Assembly: GCA_001310455.1 (NCBI GenBank)
Contig: BAXG01000011.1
Span: 1 to 64,000 of the forward strand
DNA: 64,000 bases
Direction: 5' to 3'
Source: Photobacterium sp. JCM 19050
Lineage (GTDB): Bacteria > Pseudomonadota > Gammaproteobacteria > Enterobacterales > Vibrionaceae
In this document: positions 48,579 through 57,996 of the stretch, piece by piece
How positions within the stretch are numbered: position 1 is the stretch's first letter
How the letters are laid out: each line of letters begins with the position of its first letter
The notes under the pieces: model-generated
Databases searched by the model: none
What the model saw: only the letters and a program-made list of their open reading frames with translations
Told to the model about the DNA's origin: nothing
Made by a program: the position numbers and the translations under genes

Positions 48579-49322
48579 GTGAATCTCGCTCACGGCAAGC
48601 GGACTATTTTGCCCATACTGCTTGTGCTGTTCTGGCAATGGACGGCAGTCGCAGTGGGTAGCCCGGACTATCCGTCTCCGGTGCAGGTTGTCCGGTCTTT
48701 AGTCTATGAGTTGACCCATGAGCAAATGGCTTTCCATCTTGGGATGACGCTTTGGCGCGTCATGGTCAGCTTTATTCTTTCCATGATACTGGGCGTAATA
48801 CTGGGAATCATGATGGGGCGTTTCCCTAAGCTGGATGAGCTTTCAGACCCGATTTTGATCCTTACCCTGAACATTCCGGCTCTGGTCACGATATTGCTGT
48901 GTTATCTCGGGATAGGGCTTGTAGAGGCGGCGGCCGTAACGGCAGTGGCGTTAAATAAAATCCCGCTGGTAGTCGCAATGATCCGTGAAGGGGCAAGGGT
49001 GGTGGACAATGACCTTCTTGATGTTGCCCGGGTGTTCCAGCTTCCCCGTTCAGCCCGTTTTTTCCGGGTTTTCTTGCCTCAACTTTATCCCTACATGATG
49101 GCATCTGCACGTACCGGCCTCTCGCTTATCTGGAAAATCGTGCTGGTGGTGGAGCTTATCGGGCGCAGTAACGGCGTAGGTTTTAAGCTTCATACGATGT
49201 TCCAGTTTTTCGATATCGCCGGGATACTGGCGTATACCTTTGCATTCGTCGCCATTATTTTCCTTCTGGAGGCCGCTATTTTCCGGCCACTGGACAAAGT
49301 GGTTTCCCGGGGGCGGGGATGA
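48579..49322 (+). CDS. ABC transporter permease (NitT/TauT type)
   Basis: A 247-residue membrane protein with about six helices. The BPD-transport signature loop is at VAMIREGARVVDNDLLDVARVFQLPRS, followed by VFLPQLYPYMMASARTGLSLIWK. It forms the homodimeric channel of the importer. GTG 48579 is the likely start, 32 bases after the binding-protein gene. Its stop overlaps the ATPase start (ATGA). Confidence 0.85.
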   Translation: MNLAHGKRTILPILLVLFWQWTAVAVGSPDYPSPVQVVRSLVYELTHEQMAFHLGMTLWRVMVSFILSMILGVILGIMMGRFPKLDELSDPILILTLNIPALVTILLCYLGIGLVEAAAVTAVALNKIPLVVAMIREGARVVDNDLLDVARVFQLPRSARFFRVFLPQLYPYMMASARTGLSLIWKIVLVVELIGRSNGVGFKLHTMFQFFDIAGILAYTFAFVAIIFLLEAAIFRPLDKVVSRGRG

Positions 49323-50059
49323 TTTCAGTCTCGTTGGATATTCATGGCAAGCAATACGGCAAGGGTGCTTCCGTGCTTGGTGAAATACGCGAAACCGTGA
49401 TGGCCGGAAAAATAACGGCAATGATAGGGCCGTCAGGCTGCGGGAAATCTACGTTGCTCAACATGGTTGCCGGGCTGGAATCTTCCAAAGGAGGGGAAAT
49501 ACAGTTTGGCTGCAATGGCAACATGTCACCGCGTATCGGCTATATCTTTCAGACCCCAAGGCTGATGCCTTGGCTGACCGTGATGGAAAATATGGAACTG
49601 ATCTGCGGGAAGGGGAACCCGAATATCACCGGCGTTTTGGATGCCATGGGGGTGCTGGACAAACAGGGTGCCTTCCCGGCTCAGCTTTCCGGCGGCATGC
49701 AAAGAAGGGTAAGTGTTGCCCGTGCTTTCGTGTATCAGCCCGGCTTGCTGTTGCTAGATGAACCATTCACTTCCCTGGATGCACCGACAGCAGACCAACT
49801 TCGGCATCTCCTTCTGAACATATGGCACCAGCAACAAACCACCATGGTTTTCGTTACCCATGATTTGCGGGAAGCCATCTCTTTAGCTGACGAGATCTGG
49901 TTCCTCAGTTACTCCCCGGCCAAGGTGATTCATAAGTTGAGCATTGATCAGCCGCCAGCCAGGTTGCTCGGCGAGGAAAATGGCCGGCAACGGATAGATG
50001 AAATAGCCGGGTCGTTACTGGAACAATATCCCCGGATTCTGAGCGGCGCGATAAATTAG
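49319..50059 (+). CDS. ABC transporter ATPase (NitT/TauT type)
   Basis: A 246-residue ATPase. All motifs are visible: Walker A IGPSGCGKST, the Q-loop GYIFQTPRLMPWLTV, signature LSGGMQRRVS, Walker B LLLLDEPFTSLD and switch VTHDLREAIS. It drives the importer of the two genes before it. ATG overlaps the permease stop by four bases. Its TAG stop overlaps the stop of the convergent DUF302 gene by two bases, so no terminator separates them. Confidence 0.9.
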   Translation: MISVSLDIHGKQYGKGASVLGEIRETVMAGKITAMIGPSGCGKSTLLNMVAGLESSKGGEIQFGCNGNMSPRIGYIFQTPRLMPWLTVMENMELICGKGNPNITGVLDAMGVLDKQGAFPAQLSGGMQRRVSVARAFVYQPGLLLLDEPFTSLDAPTADQLRHLLLNIWHQQQTTMVFVTHDLREAISLADEIWFLSYSPAKVIHKLSIDQPPARLLGEENGRQRIDEIAGSLLEQYPRILSGAIN

Positions 50060-50505
50060 TCGGTCGCTGCTTTAGCAAATCCGGCGAGGGCCTTTTTCAC
50101 CTTTTCCAGTACCGGTTTGCATTTTTCGAGTTGGTGGCGTTTGCCGAGGTAAGCCGGATCGTTATAAGAAAGCCATGTCAGCCCGTTAGTGTCCTGCCAG
50201 ACCAGCATTTTCTGCGGAAGATCGAGGCCGGTTTTCTGATCGCACTGCATCAGAGGTGTGCCGACCTTCGGGTTGCCAAAAATCACCAATCGGGTGGGAT
50301 TCAGGGTAAGACCGGCTTTCATCGCCCCTTCATCATGCTTTATTTCCGCAAACACCCGCATACCTTTTGCACCAAGTGCGTCGTAAAGGCGTTCAACGGT
50401 GTCCTCAACATTGTGTTTGCTTTGAAGTGTGACGATGCCTTCATTGGCAAAAGTGGGCAGGCTCAAAAAGCAAAGGATTAACCCCGGAAGCATAATTCTG
50501 TTCAT
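50056..50505 (-). CDS. DUF302-family exported protein
   Basis: A 149-residue protein with a signal peptide ending in PTFA. The DUF302 fold reads SKHNVEDTVERLYDALGAKGMRVFAEIKH, then PTRLVIFGNPKVGTPLMQ and LPQKMLVW, with TWLSYNDPAYLGKRH near the end. The function of the family is unknown. It is convergent with the ABC ATPase gene and their stop codons overlap by two bases. Confidence 0.85.
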   Translation of the reverse strand: MNRIMLPGLILCFLSLPTFANEGIVTLQSKHNVEDTVERLYDALGAKGMRVFAEIKHDEGAMKAGLTLNPTRLVIFGNPKVGTPLMQCDQKTGLDLPQKMLVWQDTNGLTWLSYNDPAYLGKRHQLEKCKPVLEKVKKALAGFAKAATD

Positions 50506-50681
50506 TGTATGTCCTTTTTCGGTCAGCGCGGGTGGGAATTACCCTGTGATCAGGTATAGCTGCTCTGCGGGGTTTGCGGTGTTTTGGAGCTAGGACAAAA
50601 ATATGCGCGAAAGTGTTTAAGTGTTTTGGCAAAGCGGTCGTCCTTACAACTCGACTTAAGTCTTTACGCTGCGCAGACCTT

Positions 50682-51794
50682 ATGATACCGAGTAAACAAG
50701 AACTCTCAGATAGCGACATATACGTCGACCGCCAGAATCAAATCCAGCAGGAACAGGGCCGGAAGCTCCTCCTTATTATTCTTAACGTTTTAGCCATCCT
50801 GGTGGGGGTCGAGCACTATATCAGCCATGAAGCTGACGACCTGTTTTCCTACTTTTCTTCTGCATACGGCATTCTGTTCAGCCTTGGGCTGGTGATTTGG
50901 AGTATTTCCGAAGCCAAAATCATTAAGTGGCAAACGGTGTCTATTTCCGTTGCTGTCCTGAGCGCGCTCTCCTGGCTGACAATTGGGGCATTGCTGAAAC
51001 TTAATGGCAGCACACCCTCGTACTGCATTTACGGCGTGATCTTTGTGGTTTCCACCATCCTGGCTTTTTTCAGCTATCCCCCGGCACTTTATTTGTGCCT
51101 TGGACTGGGGTTGATAAGCGGTTTGCTCAGCAGCTTCTTTATCATGCCGCCTGACTACCATACCGATCTGTTCAAGATAGATACGATGCTGTTGATGACC
51201 GGTGTGCTTCTTTGCGTGCTGCTGCAACGGACGTTGACATTCTGGTACCGCACCGCTGTCAAACATACCCACAAATCACATTGTTTGCGGGATGAGCTTG
51301 GCACCGTAGCGCTGATTGACGCCACCACCGGCTTGCAGAACCAGAAGCACTTCAATATCTCGCTGACCAAAGAAGTGATGGCCGCACGGCGTGACAATGC
51401 CAAGCTGTCTGTGATCATGATGAATATTGATTCGCTGCGTCTGTACCGGATGACTTACGGTCACGCGGCGACGGTAAAAATGCTGCGGCGAATCACCCGT
51501 TGTATGAGACGGGGGCTGTTCCGCCCGCGTGATTTTATTGCCCGGTTCAGCTCTGATGAATTCGGTATCATCCTGCCGGGTACGGATTATGCGGGGGCGC
51601 GTCTGGTTGCCAACCGTTTGAAGAAACTTATTCTGGTGAGCTGTTCCCATACGATTCAGGCACATTTAGGGCAGCAGGTAGACGTTCATTACCGTGTGAT
51701 GGAATGGAATTCTGCTATTTCTACCCATGAGATGAAAAAGATGATTACCGAATGCATGGTGGAATGCTCAGCAGAAGCCAACGGCAAGAATTAA
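50682..51794 (+). CDS. Membrane GGDEF-like protein with degenerate active site
   Basis: A protein of about 370 residues from ATG 50682. Six hydrophobic helices in the N-terminal half (ILNVLAILVGVEHYIS through IDTMLLMTGVLLCVLL) are followed by a GGDEF domain: LIDATTGLQNQKHFN, then RFSSDEFGIILPGTDYAGA. The motif is SSDEF in place of GGDEF, so it probably cannot make cyclic di-GMP and may bind GTP or another signal instead. No EAL domain is present. The start has no good ribosome site, so it could lie further upstream in the same frame. Confidence 0.8.
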   Translation: MIPSKQELSDSDIYVDRQNQIQQEQGRKLLLIILNVLAILVGVEHYISHEADDLFSYFSSAYGILFSLGLVIWSISEAKIIKWQTVSISVAVLSALSWLTIGALLKLNGSTPSYCIYGVIFVVSTILAFFSYPPALYLCLGLGLISGLLSSFFIMPPDYHTDLFKIDTMLLMTGVLLCVLLQRTLTFWYRTAVKHTHKSHCLRDELGTVALIDATTGLQNQKHFNISLTKEVMAARRDNAKLSVIMMNIDSLRLYRMTYGHAATVKMLRRITRCMRRGLFRPRDFIARFSSDEFGIILPGTDYAGARLVANRLKKLILVSCSHTIQAHLGQQVDVHYRVMEWNSAISTHEMKKMITECMVECSAEANGKN

Positions 51795-51838
51795 CAGAAC
51801 TGGAATTGGTGAGACCCGCCAAAATAGTTTGATTGGAG

Positions 51839-51868
51839 AATAGCGGCCCCGGTGGCCGCTATTTTTTA
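51839..51868 (+). terminator. Terminator of the GGDEF-like gene
   Basis: A 10-bp stem AATAGCGGCC/GGCCGCTATT (51839-51848 with 51854-51863) with a 5-base loop and a T-rich tail. Confidence 0.85.
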
Positions 51869-52016
51869 TTTCAATATTCCGATAATACAGTCGTTTGAAA
51901 TTTGTGTTTCACTTCAAGGTTTTGTTGCTTTTTTAGGCATAATTTAATTTCCATTAACAGCAAAAAAATTCAGCACCAATTTAGCAATATCGTCATTTGT
52001 TGATGGGGATTACGTT

Positions 52017-53278
52017 ATGGATATTGGTCTCGTTGTTTCATTGCTTGTTGTTCTCGCCACAATCTACTTTTTGCTCAAACAATATGAGACCCGGTTGGTG
52101 CTGATAGGTGCCGGTTTGGTTCTCGCCCTCTTTTCGTTTGACCCTATGGCCGCACTGGATGCGTTTGCCAAGCGAATGACGTCCGGCAGCCTGATTCAGG
52201 CAATCTGTGCCAGTATGGGTTTTGCCTTTGTTATGCGTTACACCCGCTGTGACGAACACTTGGTGAAACTGCTCTCCAAAGGGCTCACTAAGGTCGGGAT
52301 ATTTATCATTCCGGCCGCGACCGTCTCTACCCTGATGATCAATACTGCCATCCCGTCTGCCGCAGGTTGTGCAGCTGCTGCCGGTGCAACCCTTATCCCC
52401 CTGATGATGCGGGCGGGCATTCACCCGGCAATGGCGGCGGGCGCGGTCCTTGCTGGAACGATTGGTTCACTGCTAAGCCCCGGCATGTCCCACAATGCGT
52501 TTGTTGCCAACATGGCAGATATGACCGTGGTCGAAATGATTGCCTACCACTCACCGTTTTCGCTGACCGTTATGGCAATCAGCGTGGTAGGGGTTACCGT
52601 TGTCGCGCTGGTGTTGAAGGACCATGTTTATGACGGGGTGAGTGAAACCGCAGAAGAAGGAGCGGATGCAGTCACATCGCCCAACCTGGTTTACGCCTTG
52701 TGCCCGTTTGTGCCTCTTGCAATTCTGCTGGCGGGAAACTCGTTTTATCCCGCGATGAAAACCGGCGTGCCCCAGGCGATGGTGATTGGTTGTTTGCTCG
52801 CACTGCTGTTTACCCGGGTGAACCCGGCCAAACTGACCAAAGAGTTCTTTTCCGGTATGGCAAACGGTTATGGCGAAGTGATTGGTATCATCATCGCGGC
52901 ATCCGTCTTTGCCGAAGGCTGAAGGTATCCGGCCTGATTGGCGAGTTCATTGAAATCCTTAAATCTTCCAATGAAATTGCCCAGTGGGGAGCGTCACTTG
53001 GTCCTTTCCTGATGGCGGTTCTGACCGGTTCGGGAGATGCGGCGGCATACGCATTTAATGAAACCGTCACCCCGCACGCGGCGGATATCGGTTACGCCAT
53101 TCCTGATCTGGGAATGTTGGCGGCCATCGCAGGTTCTCTGGGCCGGACAATGTCGCCAGTTGCCGGTGTCACCATCGTTTGTGCCGGTATTGCCGGGATA
53201 TCCCCGATAGAAGTGGTCAAACGTACGGCTCCGGCTATGATAGTCGCGGTGTTTGTTCTGGCGCTCATAATGGGCTAA
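52017..53278 (+). pseudogene. DcuC-family C4-dicarboxylate-type transporter (frameshifted)
   Basis: About 420 residues with twelve or so membrane helices. Conserved blocks include GFAFVMRYTRCDEHLVKLL, NTAIPSAAGCAAAAG, SPGMSHNAFVANMADM and TGSGDAAAYAFNETVTPHA. Relatives carry C4-dicarboxylates, but members beside peptidase genes may take up other substrates. The frame breaks at 52918-52921: GGCTGAAG needs one C to read FAEGLKVSGLIGEF. It is 16 bases upstream of an AbgA-like hydrolase and likely shares its substrate. Confidence 0.83.
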
Positions 53279-53293
53279 CAAGGAAGCAAAACA

Positions 53294-54567
53294 ATGACAC
53301 ATCCCTTTGAAAAACTGATGCAGACATCCCGTCGCAGCTTCCACCGCGTGCCTGAAGAGGGCTGGACAGAGTTTCAGACCACCGCGCGGATTATCGAATC
53401 CCTGCGCGAACTCGATTTCACCGTCCTGAGTGGAAGCCGGGCGATCAACCCCAGCTTCATCCGGGGGCGGGATGAAAACTGGCAGCCGAGGCAGAACAAC
53501 GTGCCCGGGATGCCGGTATTGAGGCTGAATTTCTGGATGAAATGGAGGGACTGACTGGTTGTGTGGGAATTCTGGAAACCGGTGTTCCCGGGCCGGTGAC
53601 GGCACTTCGTTTTGACATAGATTGTGTAAAAGTGGCTGAAACAGATTCTGATGACCACCTTCCGTGTAAGGAGGGTTTTGCTTCAACACAACCGGGCCTG
53701 ATGCATGCCTGTGGGCATGACGGGCACACGGCAATCGGTATTGCTCTTGCTACCTGGCTGAGAGTAAACCGGGAGAAATTCTGCGGCACCATCAAACTGC
53801 TGTTCCAGCCGGCAGAAGAAGGCGTTCGGGGCGCCCGTCCAATGGCTGAAAGTGGCGTGCTGGATGACGTGGATAATTTCCTTGGGATGCACCTGAGTTT
53901 TATTGCCAACAGTGGCGAAGTGGTGCTGAACCCGACCCATTTCCTTTGTACCACCAAGTTAGATATTCGCTATAGCGGTAAACCCGCCCATGCGGGTGCA
54001 GAGCCTCACAAAGGGCGCAACGCGCTTGCAGCAGCGGCAAATGCCAGCGTGCAGCTATTGGGAATTGCCCGTCACGGTGAGGGGATGACCCGGATAAACA
54101 TTGGTGAACTGCATGCCGGCGAAGGGCGCAACGTGGTTCCGGCACACGCGGTACTTAAGCTGGAAGTGCGTGGTGAAAATGAAACCATCAACAGCTATAT
54201 GGTCGAACAGGTGGAGGCTGTCGCCAAAGGCTGCGCAATGAGTTTTGGTGTAGACGTTGAAACTGAAGTAATGGGCGAAGCGGTGGATCTGGTCAACAGT
54301 CCGGCGCTTATTGAACGGTTGGGAGCCATTGCCCGTGAACACCCCTCAATCGAAACGGTAATTGAAGACAAGGTGTTTGGTGGCAGTGAAGACGCCACCA
54401 TTTTGGCAAAACGTGTACAGAAAAGAGGAGGAGAAGCGCTGTTCTTTATTGTTGGTGCAGACCGGAAAGCGGGGCATCATCAGGCTGAATTTGATTTTGA
54501 TGAAAAGCAGATGAACACCGCTTTCGACCTGTATGCGGGAATGCTGACGTCATTGCACTCCCGCTAG
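53294..54567 (+). pseudogene. M20-family amidohydrolase, AbgA-like p-aminobenzoyl-glutamate hydrolase (frameshifted)
   Basis: About 424 residues and closest to AbgA. Seen are RRSFHRVPEEGWTEFQTTA and the metal ligands of MHACGHDGHTAIG, QPAEEGVRGARPM and GHHQAEFDFDE. The GSEDATI block is also shared with AbgA. It should split an N-acylated glutamate or similar amide. The frame breaks near 53484, where one base restores AEAEQRARDAGIEAEF. No AbgB subunit gene is adjacent, although AbgA normally pairs with AbgB. AAGGAAG lies 8 bases before the ATG. Confidence 0.82.
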
Positions 54568-54578
54568 TGTCACCTCAA

Positions 54579-54604
54579 ACAGGCCCTGAAAAGGGCCTGT
54601 TTTC
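54579..54604. terminator. Terminator between AbgA-like and dienelactone hydrolase genes
   Basis: An 8-bp stem ACAGGCCC/GGGCCTGT (54579-54586 with 54593-54600) with a 6-base loop, T on the right and A on the left. It suits both convergent genes. Confidence 0.8.
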
Positions 54605-54614
54605 TATCGTTTAT

Positions 54615-55367
54615 TCACTGCGCGGTCACTTCTTCCAGAAACGCATTAAACCGTGCCCATGATGCCTGGTCAGCATCTTTCCGGTATCTGTCGCTGCCAA
54701 AGACGGTGAAGGCATGGGGTGCGCCGCTGTACGTAATCATTTCATGGGAAATGCCGGCTTGTTCCAGTTGCTCAGTTAAGTCAGCAAACTGATCCATCGT
54801 AATGGCGGTGTCTGCGCTGCCGTGCAACACCAGAATTTTCCCCTTTGTCTGAGAGTAGTCCTGTCCTTCCGGGGTCATCAACCCCCCGTGAAACGTTGCA
54901 AAACCCTTAAGATCAGCGCCGGAACGGGCAAGCTCCAAAACGGCCGCACCGCCAAAGCAGTACCCGGCAGCCACAAGGTTTGATGTGTTTGCCCCAAGCT
55001 CCCCGGCTTTAGCGACAGAACCGTTCAGTATCGCCCGCATTTTCTCCCGGTCTTTGTAGAGTTCTCCGGTGTGCTGCCGCTTGTCTTTAACCTCAGTCGG
55101 GCGGACGCCTTTGCCAAACAGATCGGCTGCAAAAACCGAATAACCCAATTCATTCAGCATGGTAGCCCGCTTGATTTCATAGTCGGTGAGACCGTCCCAG
55201 TCGTGCACTAACAGCACCAGCGGCGCGCCTTTCTCTGCCGGTGAATAATAACCTTCATAAGCGTTACCGTTGACGTCATAAGTGACGGCTTCACCGGCAA
55301 TTGCCCTGACAGTTAACAGGGAAACGACAGTGAACAAGAAACAAAGGAATGCAGAAATTCGGGTCAT
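54615..55367 (-). CDS. Exported dienelactone hydrolase-family protein
   Basis: A 250-residue alpha/beta hydrolase with a signal peptide ending near AIAG. The catalytic triad is Cys in GYCFGG, Asp in HGSADTAI and His in APHAFTVF, typical of dienelactone hydrolases. The true substrate in the periplasm is unknown. AAGGAGC lies 7 bases before ATG 55367. It is divergent from the SIMPL-protein gene. Confidence 0.87.
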   Translation of the reverse strand: MTRISAFLCFLFTVVSLLTVRAIAGEAVTYDVNGNAYEGYYSPAEKGAPLVLLVHDWDGLTDYEIKRATMLNELGYSVFAADLFGKGVRPTEVKDKRQHTGELYKDREKMRAILNGSVAKAGELGANTSNLVAAGYCFGGAAVLELARSGADLKGFATFHGGLMTPEGQDYSQTKGKILVLHGSADTAITMDQFADLTEQLEQAGISHEMITYSGAPHAFTVFGSDRYRKDADQASWARFNAFLEEVTAQ

Positions 55368-55540
55368 GGCTGAGCTCCTTACTCGATGAAGGAAAAGTAT
55401 AGTTAACGGCTAACCATTGTGTGGTTGCACGGATGGAATCTCTGAGGATTCTCGCTGTTGAAAAATGCCTCACACTACGCAATTTTCATCCCCCGGTTTC
55501 GCCTAAAATCGAGTGAGTTAAACGGATTGGGAAACAGATT

Positions 55541-56254
55541 ATGGAGAAGAAAAGTATTGCCAGTGCAGGGCTTCTTGGCGGTCTTGTGGGTGCCGGGCTT
55601 GTGCTGCTTGGCGTGGTACTGGGAAGTGCGGCATTGGACATCAAGGAATACGAGCGAACCGTGACAGTAAAAGGGCTGTCGGAGCAGGAATACCCGGCAG
55701 ATATCGTTATCTGGCCGATTCAGTTTGCCGGTGCAGATAATAATCTAGAGAAGCTCTATGACACCCTGGATGAAAGTACCCAGAAGATAGATGCCTTTTT
55801 AGTGAAAAACGGCATCCCGGCGGATGATATTACTGTGTCCAGCCCGAGCGTAACGGATAAATCAGCCCAAAGCTGGGGCGATGACAATGCTACTTTCCGT
55901 TTTTCCGGCCAGCAAACCGTGACGGTGTATTCAAAGGACATTGCGGCGGTAAGGGCGGTAATGGGAAAACTCTCCGAGCTTGGCAAGCAAGGAATAGTTT
56001 TTACCGGCGGCTATGAATACCAGACTGAATACCTGTTTACCCGGTTGAATGAGATAAAACCGGCAATGGTTGAGGAGGCCACCCGGAATGCGCGGGAAGT
56101 TGCCAGAAAGTTTGCGGAAGACTCAGACAGCAAACTGGGGAAAATCAAACGCGCTTCACAGGGACAATTTGTCATCACCGCAAGGGATAAAAACAACCCG
56201 CATATCAAGAAAGTCCGGGTGGTTTCGACGGTTGAGTATTATCTTTCCGATTAG
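55541..56254 (+). CDS. SIMPL-domain (DUF541) membrane-anchored protein
   Basis: A 237-residue protein. An N-terminal hydrophobic anchor (GLLGGLVGAGLVLLGVVLG) leads into a SIMPL domain (ERTVTVKGLSEQEYPADIVIWPI), ending VRVVSTVEYYLSD. The domain faces the periplasm. Family members are linked to stress tolerance in some bacteria but have no fixed reaction. It stands alone between the dienelactone hydrolase and an oxidoreductase gene. Confidence 0.83.
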   Translation: MEKKSIASAGLLGGLVGAGLVLLGVVLGSAALDIKEYERTVTVKGLSEQEYPADIVIWPIQFAGADNNLEKLYDTLDESTQKIDAFLVKNGIPADDITVSSPSVTDKSAQSWGDDNATFRFSGQQTVTVYSKDIAAVRAVMGKLSELGKQGIVFTGGYEYQTEYLFTRLNEIKPAMVEEATRNAREVARKFAEDSDSKLGKIKRASQGQFVITARDKNNPHIKKVRVVSTVEYYLSD

Positions 56255-56350
56255 TTGTTCAGGGAGAAAAAACGGCCTGCAATTACCTTGTAATCCCCTG
56301 ATTGGTGGAACAATATGACCTTAACCATAGAGGGAAAGGACAGAGTCAGA

Positions 56351-57279
56351 ATGAAAATCGGTATCGTTGGGTTAGGGGATATTGCCCGAAAAGCTTACCT
56401 TCCGGTAATGACGGAAGTTGAGAATATCGAGCTTGTATTTTGTACGCGCTCTCCGGCTTCGCTGACGAAGCTCGCGCAAAAATACCGTATTGCTGAATTT
56501 ACAACTGACTACCGGGAACTACCCAAACTGGGCATTGATGCGGTGATGATTCATGCTGCAACACAGGCCCATGCTGAAATTGCCTCTTTCTTTTTACAGC
56601 AACGGATGCCGGTTTTTGTCGATAAACCGTTGGCAGATGATGCAAACAGCGTCGAGCAACTTTATGAGAGGGCGGAAAAGTACAACAAACCTCTGTATGT
56701 AGGGTTCAACCGGCGCCATATTCCGTTGTTCAACACTATGTCCCGGAGTTGGCAAATGGCGAATGCGGTGAGTTGCTCTCTCTGCGATGGGAGAAACACC
56801 GGTTTGACTTGCCGGGTGAGCTCCGCACTTTTATTTTCGATGACTTTATCCACCCTCTCGACAGTGTAAACCTTGATGCAAGTGTAACAGTGGACGATAT
56901 CTTTGTTACGCATCAAATGGATGGGCTCCAACTGGCGCGACTGGACGTACAGTGGCTGGCGGGGAACACCCTCATTCAAGCGTCAATGAACCGGCAGTTT
57001 GGCAGAACCACCGAAAGGGTGGCTGCGACGTACCAAAACCGGGCTTATGAATTTGATTCTTTTGTAGAAGGGAAGTGCTGGAAGGAAAATACCGAAACCC
57101 GGCTAGCGCTGAAAGACTGGACGCCGATGCTGGCCGGAAAAGGGTTTGAACATATGATTGCGGACTGGCTGCGGGTTGCTGAAACGGGCTGGTTGGATAC
57201 CCGGGTGGTTAACCGGAATATCGCCAGCCACCGCCTGGCTGACGATATCCTGAGAAAGGTTCAAGCCTCTCTCGTTTAA
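56351..57279 (+). pseudogene. Gfo/Idh/MocA-family oxidoreductase (frameshifted)
   Basis: About 309 residues. The N-terminal Rossmann fold begins MKIGIVGLGDIARKAYLPV, with the family motif FVDKPLADDANSVEQL. The C-terminal half reads through FDDFIHPLDSVNLDA and SMNRQFGRTTERVAATY. It is an NAD(P)-dependent dehydrogenase of unknown substrate. The frame breaks near 56733: CAACACTATG needs one C to read FNTYVPELANGECGEL. ATG 56351 matches the family start, but ATG 56315 has a better ribosome site, so an extra 12 residues are possible. Confidence 0.82.
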
Positions 57280-57291
57280 CTGCAGTTGTTA

Positions 57292-57891
57292 TCAGTAACC
57301 GCGAATATCCAGTTCGTTCTGAATAAGGGTCACGCACTGAGAAGCAAACAACATCTTCGGCCCCAGGCTGATATGCTGGGTGTTAAGGCGCTTCAAGGTT
57401 GGAAGCGTCTTTTTCGGCATTGGGATGTGGTCTGTCAGCAAGAAGCAAGGGTTGCCGGTGATTTCCTGCTCGCGGAATGAAGTGCCCTTCTTATCCAGCA
57501 GGTAAAGCTGGAAGTCTTCGGCCAATCGTTTCACCAGTTTTTCAAAGCTGATGGTTTCAACCGTAACACCGGACTCAACGTCGCGGCACTCTTCCTTGCC
57601 CATTCCGACAGAGGCACCCAGGGCGTTGGCAATTTTTTCGATCAGCGCCTGCTCATGGAACCCACCGATATTACGCAACAGGCTGGATTCAAAGCGGATA
57701 GTCCGCGAATAGTCAATGGTGGCTTCCATGACCAGGTAAACCACAATGTCATCCCGGTGCGACTGGGCGGTGAAAATGGCATTCATCAGTACATGAGCAA
57801 GGATCTCGCCGTGGGCTTCCTGTCCCACTGATGCCAGGAAGGTGTTTTTGTCTGTGGAGGCGGCTCGGGCTCTAACTACAAAAGCTCTCAT
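57292..57891 (-). CDS. TrmY-like SPOUT methyltransferase (DUF358 / UPF0217)
   Basis: A 199-residue protein of the TrmY family. It starts MRAFVVRARAASTDKNTFLASVGQEAH and contains FTAQSHRDDIVVYLVME, NPCFLLTDHIPMPKKT and ISLGPKMLFASQCVTLI, which form the SPOUT knot and cofactor pocket. In archaea TrmY makes 1-methylpseudouridine at tRNA position 54. Homologues in Vibrio and relatives have no proven target. The gene is convergent with the oxidoreductase, with a 12-base gap. Confidence 0.88.
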   Translation of the reverse strand: MRAFVVRARAASTDKNTFLASVGQEAHGEILAHVLMNAIFTAQSHRDDIVVYLVMEATIDYSRTIRFESSLLRNIGGFHEQALIEKIANALGASVGMGKEECRDVESGVTVETISFEKLVKRLAEDFQLYLLDKKGTSFREQEITGNPCFLLTDHIPMPKKTLPTLKRLNTQHISLGPKMLFASQCVTLIQNELDIRGY

Positions 57892-57996
57892 TCTTTGTCT
57901 CTTTTTTGCAGGCGGCCCGAAGGCCGTAAATTAGGCGGGAGTATGATAATGCCAAAATGCTATTGGCTCCAACAGGGAAAGTAGGACGTTACATAT

